From: Siphonodentalium dalli
Lineage: Eukaryota > Mollusca > Scaphopoda > Gadilida > Siphonodentaliidae
Length of the DNA: 64,000 bases
NCBI GenBank assembly: GCA_032622095.1
Contig: CP136062.1
Span: 159,460,875-159,524,874 of the forward strand
Direction of reading: 5' to 3'
Part shown: one piece after another, positions 15,144 to 26,350 of the stretch
Numbering within the stretch: the stretch's first letter is position 1
Layout: every line of letters begins with the position of its first letter
Made by a program: the position numbers and the translations under genes
Notes under the pieces: generated by a model
What the model was told of the DNA's origin: nothing
The model's input: the letters and a program-made list of their open reading frames with translations, nothing else
The model's database searches: none

Positions 15144-15438
15144 TCGAGCGAATGGGCTCACTTAGTACTTGCGAGGGTAAAAACTATTTATTATGGAGAC
15201 TGTCTCCCTAATATAGGTTTTGGGGAAATAAAAATAAAAATATATTAGGGCGACACTGTTAGGGAGACACTTGCGATATATCTTTTTTAAATGTGTATTA
15301 TATTACAACAATATATTAGAACATTGTTATGATTAAAAATGAGTATGCACACAAACTTTGGCGTCGCTGGATAGCATAGAAAGAGATGTCTCCCTAAACT
15401 AGTTTTTTTTTACATGTCTCCCTAACCCAGAAAACAGT
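15144..15438. other. Spacer with a cluster of CTCCCTAA motifs
   Basis: No gene. The stretch between satellite and segmental duplication contains TGTCTCCCTAA-type arms near 15203, 15388 and 15413, and TTAGGG-type arms near 15247 and 15258 (TTAGGGCGACAC followed at once by TTAGGGAGACAC). These are the arms seen in the satellite hairpins, so the motif exists outside the repeat unit. Confidence 0.6.
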
Positions 15439-15444
15439 GATATA

Positions 15445-17397
15445 TATGCTGATATATGCTGACACGGCACATACCAAATCGCTGTTGTCTGCTGATAGTT
15501 GATCTATTTTTATGTCTGGCCTAAACTGAAACGACTCGTAGTGAGTTGTCAATTACCAGAGTACTGGTCAGCGCGCGTTCACTATTAGTCATCATGTTGT
15601 GATGACAGCAATGCACGACACGTGACTTCATACAGATCTGTATACAGATCTATACACAGTGTAAACGCACCCTTAACATTGGTTTTTATATATATATAAA
15701 CATTTTCTTATATAATGCGATAATCAATTGAGACATTTTTTCGTTATTAGTTTTAGAACATATCACCGTGAAGGCGATCTCAGACGGAGCTATAGTTATC
15801 CCGCATGCTACGCTCCGAATGTTCCGCGAGCTATAAAATATTCCAAAATTGATCGGATGTTTTATACCAGAAAATTTTAAATAAAATCAATATTAATTGA
15901 TAGAGTTTCCGGACATGGGTCTTCGATTCATATTTTATAACTAGGAAACTATTTAAAGGGATACTGTACTCAAAGGTTGTTGTTAGTTCTATAGTCTCTG
16001 AATCTTAGAATATAAGGTAACCAGATGTCCATTATTTGAAAGTCTGTTGAGAACGAAGTAATTTTACGGATGGCAGATTAGCCAGAATGCGAAAATACAA
16101 TTTGTCATCGTCAAGTAATGTTTGTACAGTTTTCAAGCAAATATATCAAATAAATGTTATATTATATGCATAATAGTCCCATATACTCATTTAAGTTATT
16201 TTATAGACACTAGTCAGTGAGTGACTTGAGATAGGGCCCCGTATCAACATATTTTCTACGCGATCATGTGTGCCACGCGGTATACCCAATCCACTATCCG
16301 TCAATTAATTTGATTACGTCTTGTACACGGAAATTCGTAATTTAATTTATGGCTCCAGCCATAAATTAAATTGATATCAAATTATTAACTTTGATTTTAA
16401 GATAATCCATTAACCTGAACGTTTAAATAATACATCTTCGACTCAAATTACTTATTTTTCTACATATTATTGATATGAGATCGTTGTTTATTATATCGAG
16501 AATTTATTGAAAATGGCGTACAGTACACCTTTTAAACTTATTGCAGGAAGAGATAGACCATATGTATATATTCCCCCAGGGTCTAGCTTGTAGCTTCCAA
16601 TTGACCACACTAGCCTTCTATTATCTCTTTCATATAGACCCCATGCATGATAAGGCAAAAAAAAAATTTAACAAAATATTGCGAATTCGAGAAACAAGTT
16701 AGATTTAACAAAGAAATATATTCCCTGCCTTGTTTGTTCAATGTTATAGTTCCCTGTCAGAACGGGTCAGAACATCAAAAGTTCCCAGGTTTTGTACTGA
16801 TGGAATATGGTCTCTATGGGCATAGCTATATAAAGTAGAGATTATATATATAGAGGTAACATCTACCAGTGGTCACCAGTGGTATGATGCTGGAAAGCCA
16901 AATATAAAATTGCCCAAAACCTGTTATTTAATAAAATTTTGTCAAATATCAAATATTTTGGTCCAAGTCCGTCTTCTCCTCGACTGTTTACTGGGCCACT
17001 TAAAATATTGGGTTGTGAAAAATAATATATTTCAAACATCGACATCGAACCACTCTGAACTTTGATGGGCGGGTTCCTCGACTCGAATCAAATATGTTTT
17101 ACCCCCGAAGCCAAGGAAATAGGAATTTGCTAGCGTTAATTCGGATTATGCATCTTTAAAGTAGATCGGTTTTTGAATGTTTCATTCAGATACTGACTTT
17201 TCTTCGATTCGTTGAGATTAGAGCCAAAACACCGCGAAAATGACAACTATAAACAAATAACGCCACAAGTTTGTCCTATCAACAACATAGCAAAGTAACA
17301 GGGCCACTTGACTAGGGGTGATTATAGCGATTACTATTTTTCACGCGAATTTAAAACTGAACGAAAAATAGTATACGACTTCTGAGTTTATATATAA
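15445..17397. other. Non-coding stretch upstream of Helitron array
   Basis: No gene recognised. It holds small palindromes around 15625-15660 (AGATCTGTATACAGATCT), the 16339 palindrome, and two pieces of dispersed repeats: 16735-16840, which recurs inverted at about 34800-34920 and directly near 36055, and 17050-17165, which recurs at 41950-42060 and 51060-51175. The equivalent stretch of copy 2 is 49457-51404. Confidence 0.5.
16339..16372. repeat. Perfect 16 bp-stem palindrome
   Basis: Two 16 bp arms (left AATTTAATTTATGGCT, right its exact complement) are separated by CC. Copy 2 has the same palindrome at 50348-50381 with one terminal mismatch. It would form a cruciform or RNA hairpin; no further function is evident. 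Confidence 0.7.
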
Positions 17398-17995
17398 CTA
17401 GCAGGTGGACCCGACTTCGTCCGGGCTGATTCCCCTCTGCTTTTCGGCGAATTGCGCGATTTGACCTTGAATTGTCCATTTTGAAGGTCAAGGTCAGGTG
17501 GGGTCACGACTTGACCCGTCCAAAACACTGCCCAGACAAAAGTACCCGACAAAAGTACCCGTCGAAATCCATCCGGTTTTACCCGATTTGACCTCGAATT
17601 GATCATTTCGAAGATCAAGGTCAGGTCGGGGTCACGATTTGACCCGTCCAAAACACTCAGTGGACAAAAGTAACCATACGTATAAAATTTCGTCGAAATC
17701 CCATCAAAATTCGCGATTCGACCTTGAATTGACCCGATTTCAAGGTCAAGGTCACGTCGCACGGGCAAACGAATAGGCTTAATTACGACACTCCCCATAC
17801 GAAAGCACCCCCACATACCAAGTTTTCATCGAAATCCCGTGATACTCGGGCGTTCGACCTTGAAATGACCCGATTTCAAGGTCAATGTCACGTCGCACGG
17901 TCAAATTAATAGGCCAATGCCACTCCCCGGCCGAAAGTACCCCCACATACGAAGTTTCATCGAAATCGGCTCGGCCGTTTTCGAGTCCATCGCGA

Positions 17996-18026
<31 letters not shown>

Positions 18027-21000
18027 CACACACAGACAGATTTACCAAAATATATAATAGACTAGCAGGTGGACCCGACTTCGTCCGGGCTGTTTCTCCT
18101 CTGCTTTTCGGCGAATTGCGCGATTTGACCTTGAAATGTCCGTTTTGAAGGTGAAGGTCAGGTGGGGTCACGATTTGACCCGTCCAAAACACTGTCCGGA
18201 CAAAAGTACCCGACAAAAGTACACGTCGAAATCCATCCGGTTTTACCAGATTTGACCTTGAATTGATCAATTTGAAAGTCAAGGTCAGGTCGGGGTCACG
18301 ATTTGACCCGTCCAAAACACTCAGTGGTCAAAAGTAACCCTGTGTATCAAATTTCGTGGAAATCCCATCAAAATTCGCGATTTGACCTTGAATTTACCTG
18401 ATTTCAAGGTCACGTCGCACGGGCAAATTAATAGGCCTATGCCACTCCCCGGCCGAAAGTATCCCACATACCAAGTTTCATCGAAATCCCGTGATATTCG
18501 GGCGTTTGACCTTGAAATGACCCGATTTCAAGGTCAATGTCACGTCGCACGGGAAAATTAACAGGCCCATGCCACTCCACGGCCGAAAGTACCCCCACAT
18601 ACCAAGTTTCATCGAAATCGGTTCGGTCGTTTTTGAGTCCATCGCGAACAGACACACAGACAGACACACAGACACACAGACAGATCTTCCAAAATATATA
18701 ATAGACTAGCCGATGAGCCCGACGTTGTCCGGGCTTTTCAAAAACCAAATTTCAAGTCGATAGCTCCACCCGTTTACGAGATCTCGTCTGCGCATGCGCG
18801 AAGCTGGCGTCGCACGGGCTCGGCGACCCGATAAAATTCGTATCCGGGGCAAGATACATTCACATACCAAATTTCAAGTCGATAGCTCCACCCTTTTCCG
18901 AGATCTCGTCTGCGCATGCGCGAAGCTGGCGTCGCACTGGCTCGGCGATAGCTCTACCCAGCCCGACGTTGTCCGGGCTACTCAAAAACCAAATTTCAAG
19001 TCGATAGCTCTCCCCGTTTCCGAGATCTGGTCTGCGCATGCGCGAAGCTTGCGTCGCACGGGCTCGGCGACCCGATAAAATTCGTATCCGGGGCAAGATA
19101 CATTCACATAGCAAATTTCAAGTCGATAGCTCCACCCGTTTCCGAGATCTCGTCTGCGCATGCGCGAAGCGGGCGCCGCACGGGCTCGCAAATACGACAA
19201 CGTCCACCGCCTGGTCAAATTACACACACGTACCAAGTTTCGTCCCGATCGGTCGAGAATCGTAGATTTGTATCAATGACATACAGACATACATACAGAC
19301 AGAGGTCTTCAAAATATATATGAGACTAGCCGATGAGCCCGACGTTGTCCGGGCTATTCAAATTCCAAATTTCAAGTCGATAGCTCTACCCGTTTCGAGA
19401 TCTGGTCTGCGCATGCGCGAAGCTGGCGTCGCACGGGCTCGGCGACCCGATAAAATTCGTATCCGGGGCAAGATACATTCACATACCAAATTTCAATTCG
19501 ATAGCTCCACCCGTTTCCGAGATCTCGTCTGCGCATGCGCGAAGCTGGCGTCGCACGGGCTCGGCGACCCGATAAAATTCGTATCCGGGGCAAGATACAT
19601 TCACATTGCAAATTTCAAGTCGATAGCTCCACCCATTTCCGATATCTCGTCTGCGCATGCGCGAAGCTGGCGTCGCACGGGCTCGGCGACCCGATAAAAT
19701 TCGTATCCGGGACAAGATATATTCACATAGCAAATTTCAAGTCGATAGCTCCACCCGTTTCCGAGATCTCGTCTGCGCATGCGCGAAGCGGGCGCTGCAC
19801 GGGCTCGCCAATACGACAACGTCGACCGCCTGGTCAAACTACACGCACGTACCAAGTTTCGTCCCGATCGGTCGAGAATCGTAGATTTGTATTAATGACA
19901 GACAAACATACAGACAAACAAACAAACAGACAGAGGTCTTCAAAATATATATGAGACTAGCCGATGAGCCCGACGTTGTCCGGGCTATTCAAAAAACAAA
20001 TTTCAAGTCGATAGCTCCACCCGTTTCCGAGATCTGGTCTGAAAACCGAATTTCAAGTCGATAGCTCTACCCGTTTCCGAGATCTGGTCTGCGCATGCGC
20101 GAAGCTGGCGTCGCACGGGCTCGGCGACCCGATAAAATTCGTATCCGGGCAAGATACATTCACATACCAAATTTCAAGTCGATAGCTCCACCCGTTTCCG
20201 AGATCTCGTCTGCGCATGCGCGAAGCTGGCGTCGCACGGGCTCGGCGACCCGATAAAATTCGTACCCGGGGCAAGATACATTCACGTACCAAATTTCAAG
20301 TCGATAGCTCCACCCGTTTCCGATATCTCGTCTGCGCATGCGCGAAGCTGGCGTCGCACGGGCTCGGCGACCCGATAAAATTCGTATCCGGGGCAAGATA
20401 CATTCACATAGCAAATTTCAAGTCGATAGCTCCACCCGTTTCCGAGATCTCGTATGCGCATGCCCGAAGCGGGCGCCGCACGGGCTCGCCAATACGACAA
20501 CGTCCACCGCCTGGTCAAACTACACACACGTACCAAGTTTGGTCCCGATCGGTCGAGAATCGTAGATTTGTATTAATGACAGACAAACATACAGACAAAC
20601 AAACAAACAGACAGAGGTCTTCAAAATATATATGAGACTAGCCGATGAGCCCGACGTTGTCCGGGCTATTCAAAAAACAAATTTCAAGTCGATAGCTCCA
20701 CCCGTTTCCGAGATCTGGTCTGAAAACCGAATTTCAAGTCGATAGCTCTACCCGTTTCCGAGATCTGGTCTGCGCATGCGCGAAGCTGGCGTCGCACGGG
20801 CTCGGCGACCCGATAAAATTCGTATCCGGGCAAGATACATTCACATACCAAATTTCAAGTCGATAGCTCCACCCGTTTCCGAGATCTCGTCTGCGCATGC
20901 GCGAAGCTGGCGTCGCACGGGCTCGGCGACCCGATAAAATTCGTACCCGGGGCAAGATACATTCACGTACCAAATTTCAAGTCGATAGCTCCACCCGTTT

Positions 21001-22280
21001 CCGATATCTCGTCTGCGCATGCGCGAAGCTGGCGTCGCACGGGCTCGGCGACCCGATAAAATTCGTATCCGGGGCAAGATACATTCACATAGCAAATTTC
21101 AAGTCGATAGCTCCACCCGTTTCCGAGATCTCGTATGCGCATGCCCGAAGCGGGCGCCGCACGGGCTCGCCAATACGACAACGTCCACCGCCTGGTCAAA
21201 CTACACACACGTACCAAGTTTGGTCCCGATCGGTCGAGAATCGTAGATTTGTATAAATGACAGACAAACATACATACAGACAAACAAACAGAGGTAATCA
21301 AAATATATATGAGACTAGCCGATGAGCCCGACGTTGTCCGGGCTATTCAAAAACCAAATTTTGTTGTCCGGGCTATTCAAAAACCAAATTTCAAGTCGAT
21401 AGCTCTACCCGTTTCCGAGATCTGGTCTGCGCATGCGCGAAGCTGGCGTCGCACGGGCTCGGCGACCCGATACAATTCGTATCCGGGGCAAGATACATTC
21501 ACATACCAAATTTCAAGTCGATAGCTCCACCCGTTTCCGAGATCTCGTATGCGCATGCCCGAAGCGGGCGCCGCACGGGCTCGCCAATACGACAACGTCC
21601 ACCGCCTGGTCAAACTACACACACGTACCAAGTTTGGTCCCGATCGGTCGAGAATCGTAGATTTGTATAAATGACAGACAAACATACATACAGACAAACA
21701 AACAGAGGTAATCAAAATATATATGAGACTAGCCGATGAGCCCGACGTTGTCCGGGCTATTCAAAAACCAAATTTTGTTGTCCGGGCTATTCAAAAACCA
21801 AATTTCAAGTCGATAGCTCTACCCGTTTCCGAGATCTGGTCTGCGCATGCGCGAAGCTGGCGTCGCACGGGCTCGGCGACCCGATACAATTCGTATCCGG
21901 GGCAAGATACATTCACATACCAAATTTCAAGTCGATAGCTCCACCCTTTTCCGATATCTCGTCTGCGCATGCGCGAAGCTGGCGTCGCACGGGCTCGGCG
22001 ACCCGATAAAATTTGCATCCGGGGCAAGATACATTCACATACCAAATATCAAGTCGATAGCTCCACCCGTTTCCGAGATCTCGTCTGCGCATGCGCGAAG
22101 CGGGCGCCGCACGGGCTCGCCAATACGACAACGTTCACCGCCTGGTCAAACTACACACACGTACCAAGTTTCGTCCCGATCGGTCGAGAATCGTAGATTT
22201 GTATAAATGACCGACAGACAGACACACAGACAGACAAACAAACAAACATACAGACAGAGGTCTTCAAAATATATATGAGA
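17398..22280 (-). mobile_element. Tandem Helitron array, copy 1 (2 A-type + 6 B-type)
   Basis: Read on the minus strand, each unit begins TC (TCTATTATATATTTTGG in A, TCTCATATATATTTTGA in B) followed by a CAGA/CTGT-rich tract, and ends in a GC hairpin (CCCGGACGAAGTCGGG in A, CCCGGACAACGTCGGG in B), 7-8 bases, then CTAG. That is the Helitron pattern: 5' TC, 3' hairpin plus CTRR, insertion between A and T. Units abut directly as CTAG|TC. Elements: A 17398-18061, A 18062-18705, B 18706-19325, B 19326-19956, B 19957-20637, B 20638-21314, B 21315-21728, B 21729-22280. The outer flanks are A on the 5' side (22281) and T on the 3' side (17397), fitting one A|T target. All are non-autonomous; no Rep/helicase ORF is seen. 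Confidence 0.85.
18706..22280 (-). repeat. 122 bp subrepeats in B-type Helitrons
   Basis: B-type units are built from 122 bp subrepeats; for example the core TGCGCATGCGCGAAGC lies near 18791, 18913, 19035 and 19157. Two neighbouring B units (19957-20637 and 20638-21314) are almost identical, so whole-unit duplication has been recent. Open frames on both strands across these subrepeats are by-products of the repeat and show no gene features. Confidence 0.85.
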
Positions 22281-22683
22281 TAAACAACACGGAAAATCAG
22301 AGGCCAATGTTAATTAGTTAAATGAGTTACATACATCGGAGAAGGTTGGACGGAAAGACAATAGGCCTATATTTACGTGCGGGCATCCAATCTCAACACC
22401 ATCATTTATATGTAAATCATGGTAAAATCTTCGATGTTGCTTGTAAGAAATGCTTGTAAGAAATACATAGTCCAGTGCGAATTATTAAGGAACACGAACA
22501 TGCGTCTTCATATTCACAACCATGGATGATGGAGTGACACCGTGGCACACAGTCGGGGTTAAATAATTATAAAAACCCACTATATATTTTACGAAAATAT
22601 TTAGTTTCAGTCTTCAATTCGCGCGAATACAAAGTGTGCGAATACAAAACTGAGCGAAAATGGTACTGCGCGAATAAACTTAC
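22281..22683. other. Intergenic or intronic stretch
   Basis: Single-copy-looking AT-rich DNA between the Helitron array and the PAN exon, shared with copy 2 (54996-55421). No gene or repeat recognised. Copy 2 has about 25 extra bases next to the PAN splice donor that are absent here. Confidence 0.5.
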
Positions 22684-22881
22684 CCTCATAAATTCTGAAA
22701 ATTTTCCGGGACGTGCGTGCAAGTGTGCCATCAGATTATGTCAAGGAGCACTCTTTTTTCTCCTCGTCATAAGAGAACTCTTTACATGAACCCTCGCATA
22801 GCCCAGCGCACTGAATCTCTGAGTGAGCCGTCTCAACGCGTGATGGGAATGGTGCACACCCGACCGGTGATAAATCATCAA
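22684..22881 (-). pseudogene. PAN/apple-domain exon, copy 1, with nonsense codon
   Basis: A 198 bp minus-strand segment equivalent to the intact exon at 55422-55619. The same acceptor (AG before 22881) and strong donor (GTAAGT, exon ending at 22684) are present, and the exon is phase 1 at both ends. The conserved cysteine pattern is as in copy 2, but 22736-22738 reads TTA on the plus strand, a TAA stop where copy 2 has GAA, in the segment CSLTESDG. One serine near the end is also changed to isoleucine. PAN domains are extracellular, disulphide-bonded binding modules. The single stop suggests a recently disabled copy, a disabled allele or a sequencing error. Confidence 0.6.
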
Positions 22882-23266
22882 CTATCATAAACTTTCTTCA
22901 TTTCGCGTGGCATATGGTTGCCAGGACAACCGTGAAAGTTGACAGATTCATAACACTGAACGTGACTGTGTTAGCCTATATATGCAAATTCACACTGGCT
23001 TCCTCTGGTATCCTATATGGCGTTTTGTGTTTAAAGACGTTACTCGAGAGAATAAATACCTGGCCCGCCTTGACATATTCTATAAACTATAGACCGCATA
23101 GTACACCTTTAAACTCAAGCTCATGTTGTGCCTCTTTGAATTTGCGGTATTGATGACTGGTTGGTGCGACCGGAAGGGTTACTATGGTGATCTGATTGAT
23201 GTGTCCACAAATATTTAAAGATGGTCCATCTCTTCACATAACAAGTTTCATATAGTTTCCTGGGAA

Positions 23267-23330
23267 TCTATCTATATAAAAAGCCAAGTGTTTGTCTGTG
23301 CGTGTGTTTATTTGTGTGTTTACCTGTCAC
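23267..23330 (+). repeat. Possible old Helitron-type 5' terminus
   Basis: The stretch begins TCTATCTATATAAAAAGCC and runs into a GTTTGTCTGTGCGTGTG-type tract, much like the 5' ends of the Helitron families in this window (TC, TA-rich, then CTGT-rich). No partner CTAG terminus with hairpin was found nearby. Copy 2 has it at about 56006. Confidence 0.3.
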
Positions 23331-23596
23331 GATTTTGGTGCGTTTAAAATCTATATCACGGTTATCACCCCATTTCCGATTGCATCCAATATCATGAGGC
23401 ACATTTTAGAATACGACACGCGAAACATGAGCCAATCGGTACATCCTGAGATAATGCGTTACTTTCTCTAAAGACGAATATGGTTTCAGCGGCGTCCGTC
23501 ATAAATTCCGGACAAACTCCGCGCACCGTTTGTCCGCTTTCTTTATATCTTTATCAGCGGTGCAGTGGTGGCGACATGTCATGTTTGTCACCCGAC

Positions 23597-24329
23597 TTAA
23601 GGTCAATCTACACCGGACGCAAGCGCGCGAATATAACGGCCGTTTTCTGTCGTCCGCAGCAGTTCAAAGCGCGCGATTTTTATATTCACACTGCAAGCGA
23701 CTGAATCGCTGACCACGACGCGATCATTTTATACTTCGTCGATAGCGGGATAATTGGGTCGCTGTCAAATAGGATATTTTACGTGCGAAAGTCCTCATAT
23801 ATTTGAAGGCGACACAGTCATGCATTCGTCGTCGCGATAACAAAGTGGTGGGGGACTTTAGCGACAGGCTGATAACTGAGAAGAGAAAATGCCTGGCAAG
23901 AGCTGGCTGGACGCAATAACAGGATCGTCTGGTTAATTTTTGGTGCCAATCTATTCCAAGCTTCGAAGTCACTTCGCGCACAATTGCCCCCCCCCCCCGA
24001 TAAAAAAAACTCACAAACAGGAATTATAGAATTAAATTCAATTAAACGCATGCAATGCAAGTGCTATGAGAATTTAGGAAGCCCGTGCACCATTCCACTT
24101 GACATATATTTAGCAAATTCTGATTGAAATGTCCATATTCATAGTATTTGTGAACTGACTGTAATTAATGCATACACTCAAACGATTATCTACCCAATTC
24201 ATCGCGCGCGACGAAGTGATCCAGTCGCTTTCGGTGTGAATATAAAAATCGCGCGCTTTGAACAGCTACGGACGACAGAAAATGGCTGTAAAAATCGCGC
24301 CCTCGCGCCCGGTGAGGATTGACCCTTAA
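23597..24329. mobile_element. TTAA-flanked foldback element (copy 1)
   Basis: About 125 bp inverted arms: left from 23601 (GGTCAATCTACACCGG) and right ending 24325 (complement of GGGTCAATCCTCACCGG), both rich in CGCGCG. A TTAA lies at each outer edge (23597-23600, 24326-24329), as expected for piggyBac-type target duplications. A run of C occurs near 23988. No transposase ORF, so it is non-autonomous. The copy 2 equivalent is 56335-57073. Confidence 0.7.
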
Positions 24330-24590
24330 AGGGACATATGAACGAGTAAAAAAGATCCTTCCTTATCCGCTTAGAATCTATGTAGGGAAATGGTACACAT
24401 TGGTCACATGGCCAGGGGAATGTCATGGGATAGGAGCCTTCGACCTCAGATGACTTGAAGGTGGATTGATAAATTACATGATTAATAAAGACCGTTTATT
24501 ATCATCTCGGAAAATATGTCGGAAATTTGGTTCACAGAGGTACGAGACACCACACATGTCACGGGATAGGTGGCGTTGTCTTCAAGTAAC

Positions 24591-25024
24591 TTAACCCTTT
24601 ACCCAACAGAACGGCCCTGTGCCAATGCAATCTCTTATATATGCGAGTCGACCATAGATCGCCTCGCATATATAAGAGAATGCATTGGCTTAACACATAT
24701 TAAAAATGATAAAATTGTCAAAGAATGTAGAAAAATATTATAAAATTGTTAAGAATGTAAGAAAAAAATGGTAAAAAGTGTTAAATTTTTGTTTTGTTTT
24801 AGGCCAATGCATTCTCTTATATATGCGAGGCGACCTATGGTCGACTGGCATATATAAGAGAATGCATTGGCACAGGGCATAACTGTAACCATCACAATGT
24901 GGTCAATGAACCGGTTCCAATGATATCCATATTTGTATGGTGTTATTGAGACAGACCGAATATATTTTAGGCTGTTGAAGCTTTATTTGGGCGTTTTTGG
25001 CCGTTTTGTTGGGTAAAGGGTTAA
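24591..25024. mobile_element. piggyBac-like MITE with TTAA duplication (copy 1)
   Basis: The termini are near-perfect inverted repeats: left CCCTTTACCCAACAGAACGG, right its complement with one change, each bordered by TTAA (24591-24594, 25021-25024). CCC-type ends with a TTAA target fit non-autonomous piggyBac elements. Inside are two 69 bp palindromes, 24621-24689 and 24803-24871, with arms GCCAATGCATTCTCTTATAT and complement. No ORF of note. The copy 2 equivalent is 57335-57768, where the right terminus has two changed bases. Confidence 0.75.
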
Positions 25025-26350
25025 AGGCACTATTAGCCATAAAGAGCGTTTATTATCAAATTAAACTAATTCTTCACACGATGTTCCTACACGTCATGTT
25101 GTCACCCGTCGTTTTTGACGGGCAATCCCCTATAGCAGAATAATGAATATGAATCGAAGACCTCTGGCGAAAATGCTTCTGTCAATTAATATTGATTTTA
25201 TTTCCTGGTATAATACGCATACAATCAATCTGGGACATTTGATGACTCGCGTTCGTTCGGAGCATAGCAAGCTGGATAATATAAGTGGATATCCGGTCCG
25301 TTATATTCATCAAAATGGACACCTTTCGCATAATGAACTACTACTGATAAGAATTACGAATAGCTAGTAGTAGTCGTACATTTTTCGGACGGTCCAAAAA
25401 TATTTTAGCAAAGTGGGAACTTCTGGTAAGTTTGTGAGAAAATAATGCCGTTCAAACTGCTTGCCACTCGCAGTAATTAAGTGATGTGCTTCTGTTTGTC
25501 GTGATTATTTTGTAATTAATTATGTTATTATCTGGTCAAAGACAATGGTTGGGTCAACGAGTGTATGCAAAGTTCTCGTGACCGTGCTTGGCTTGTCGAG
25601 ACCGTAATCGTAACTACGGATATGGAAAAAACGCCAACTGATAGAAAGAACACACATTCCAGTGACGTAAAATAGCCTTTCGCATTTCTTGTTGGTAGTA
25701 TAGATCATTATGCGAAAGGTGTCCACTCATGTCATTGTTCGTCGACCGGTCTGATCACGATGGGTGCATTCGAATCCGCGGTCTGATCACGATGGTGCAT
25801 TCTAATCCACGTGCTTGATGATTACAGCACTATCCTATTGTTGCAATCGTTCTCTGATTTTTGGTAAAGCACACCAATTCCCAAGGCTGACGAACGAATA
25901 GTTCAGTGATTATCCCATTGTTAGGCACACGCAAATCATAACAGACAAATCGCAGTGGGACCAGTCCGTGTTGTTTCGGACAGATCTATTCACATTCAAC
26001 GGCGATCATGTTAATCACGTTGTTGGGCGTGGCTAACCGGCTATTGTGTCCAATCGCGGTCAGCCCACGGATTTTAGGTCGTGGTCAAAACACGCTCAAT
26101 GGCACATTTATTGTTGATTGAATTATGTGGGATCAATTGTGCTCTAAGTCGGCCAGAGCACGCGAATAGTGTGTTACCAGAATAAATCTCGTCTTCGACT
26201 CGATTGATTCTGGTAAAGAACAATTCGTGTGCTCTAACCATTACGTAGCGAATGACAGGTCACCAACATACCAAGAACATGTTCGCGGGTTTGTATTCTC
26301 ACTCGAATCTGGAGTGAGAATCTAAACCCGAAAACGTGTTCTTGCATGGT
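25025..26350. other. Non-coding stretch
   Basis: No recognisable gene. A 74-codon open frame at 25143-25367 has no family features. A 20 bp perfect inverted repeat (GGACACCTTTCGCATAATGA) frames 25317-25724 and may mark an old foldback insertion. Around 25735-25790 a CGGTCTGATCACGATG segment is repeated twice. Copy 2 equivalent: 57769-59080. Confidence 0.5.

Noticed and set aside
205-15260. Telomeric repeat (TTAGGG)n
   Set aside because: TTAGGG occurs singly as part of TTAGGGCGACA hairpins and is never in tandem.
18794-22206. Long overlapping ORFs on both strands across Helitron arrays
   Set aside because: Open frames on both strands follow from GC-rich 122 bp subrepeats without stops. They end at unit borders and have no protein-family features.
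18706-22280. CRISPR-like array of regular repeats
   Set aside because: Repeats are 122 bp with no variable spacers, lie inside Helitron units, and the setting is eukaryotic.
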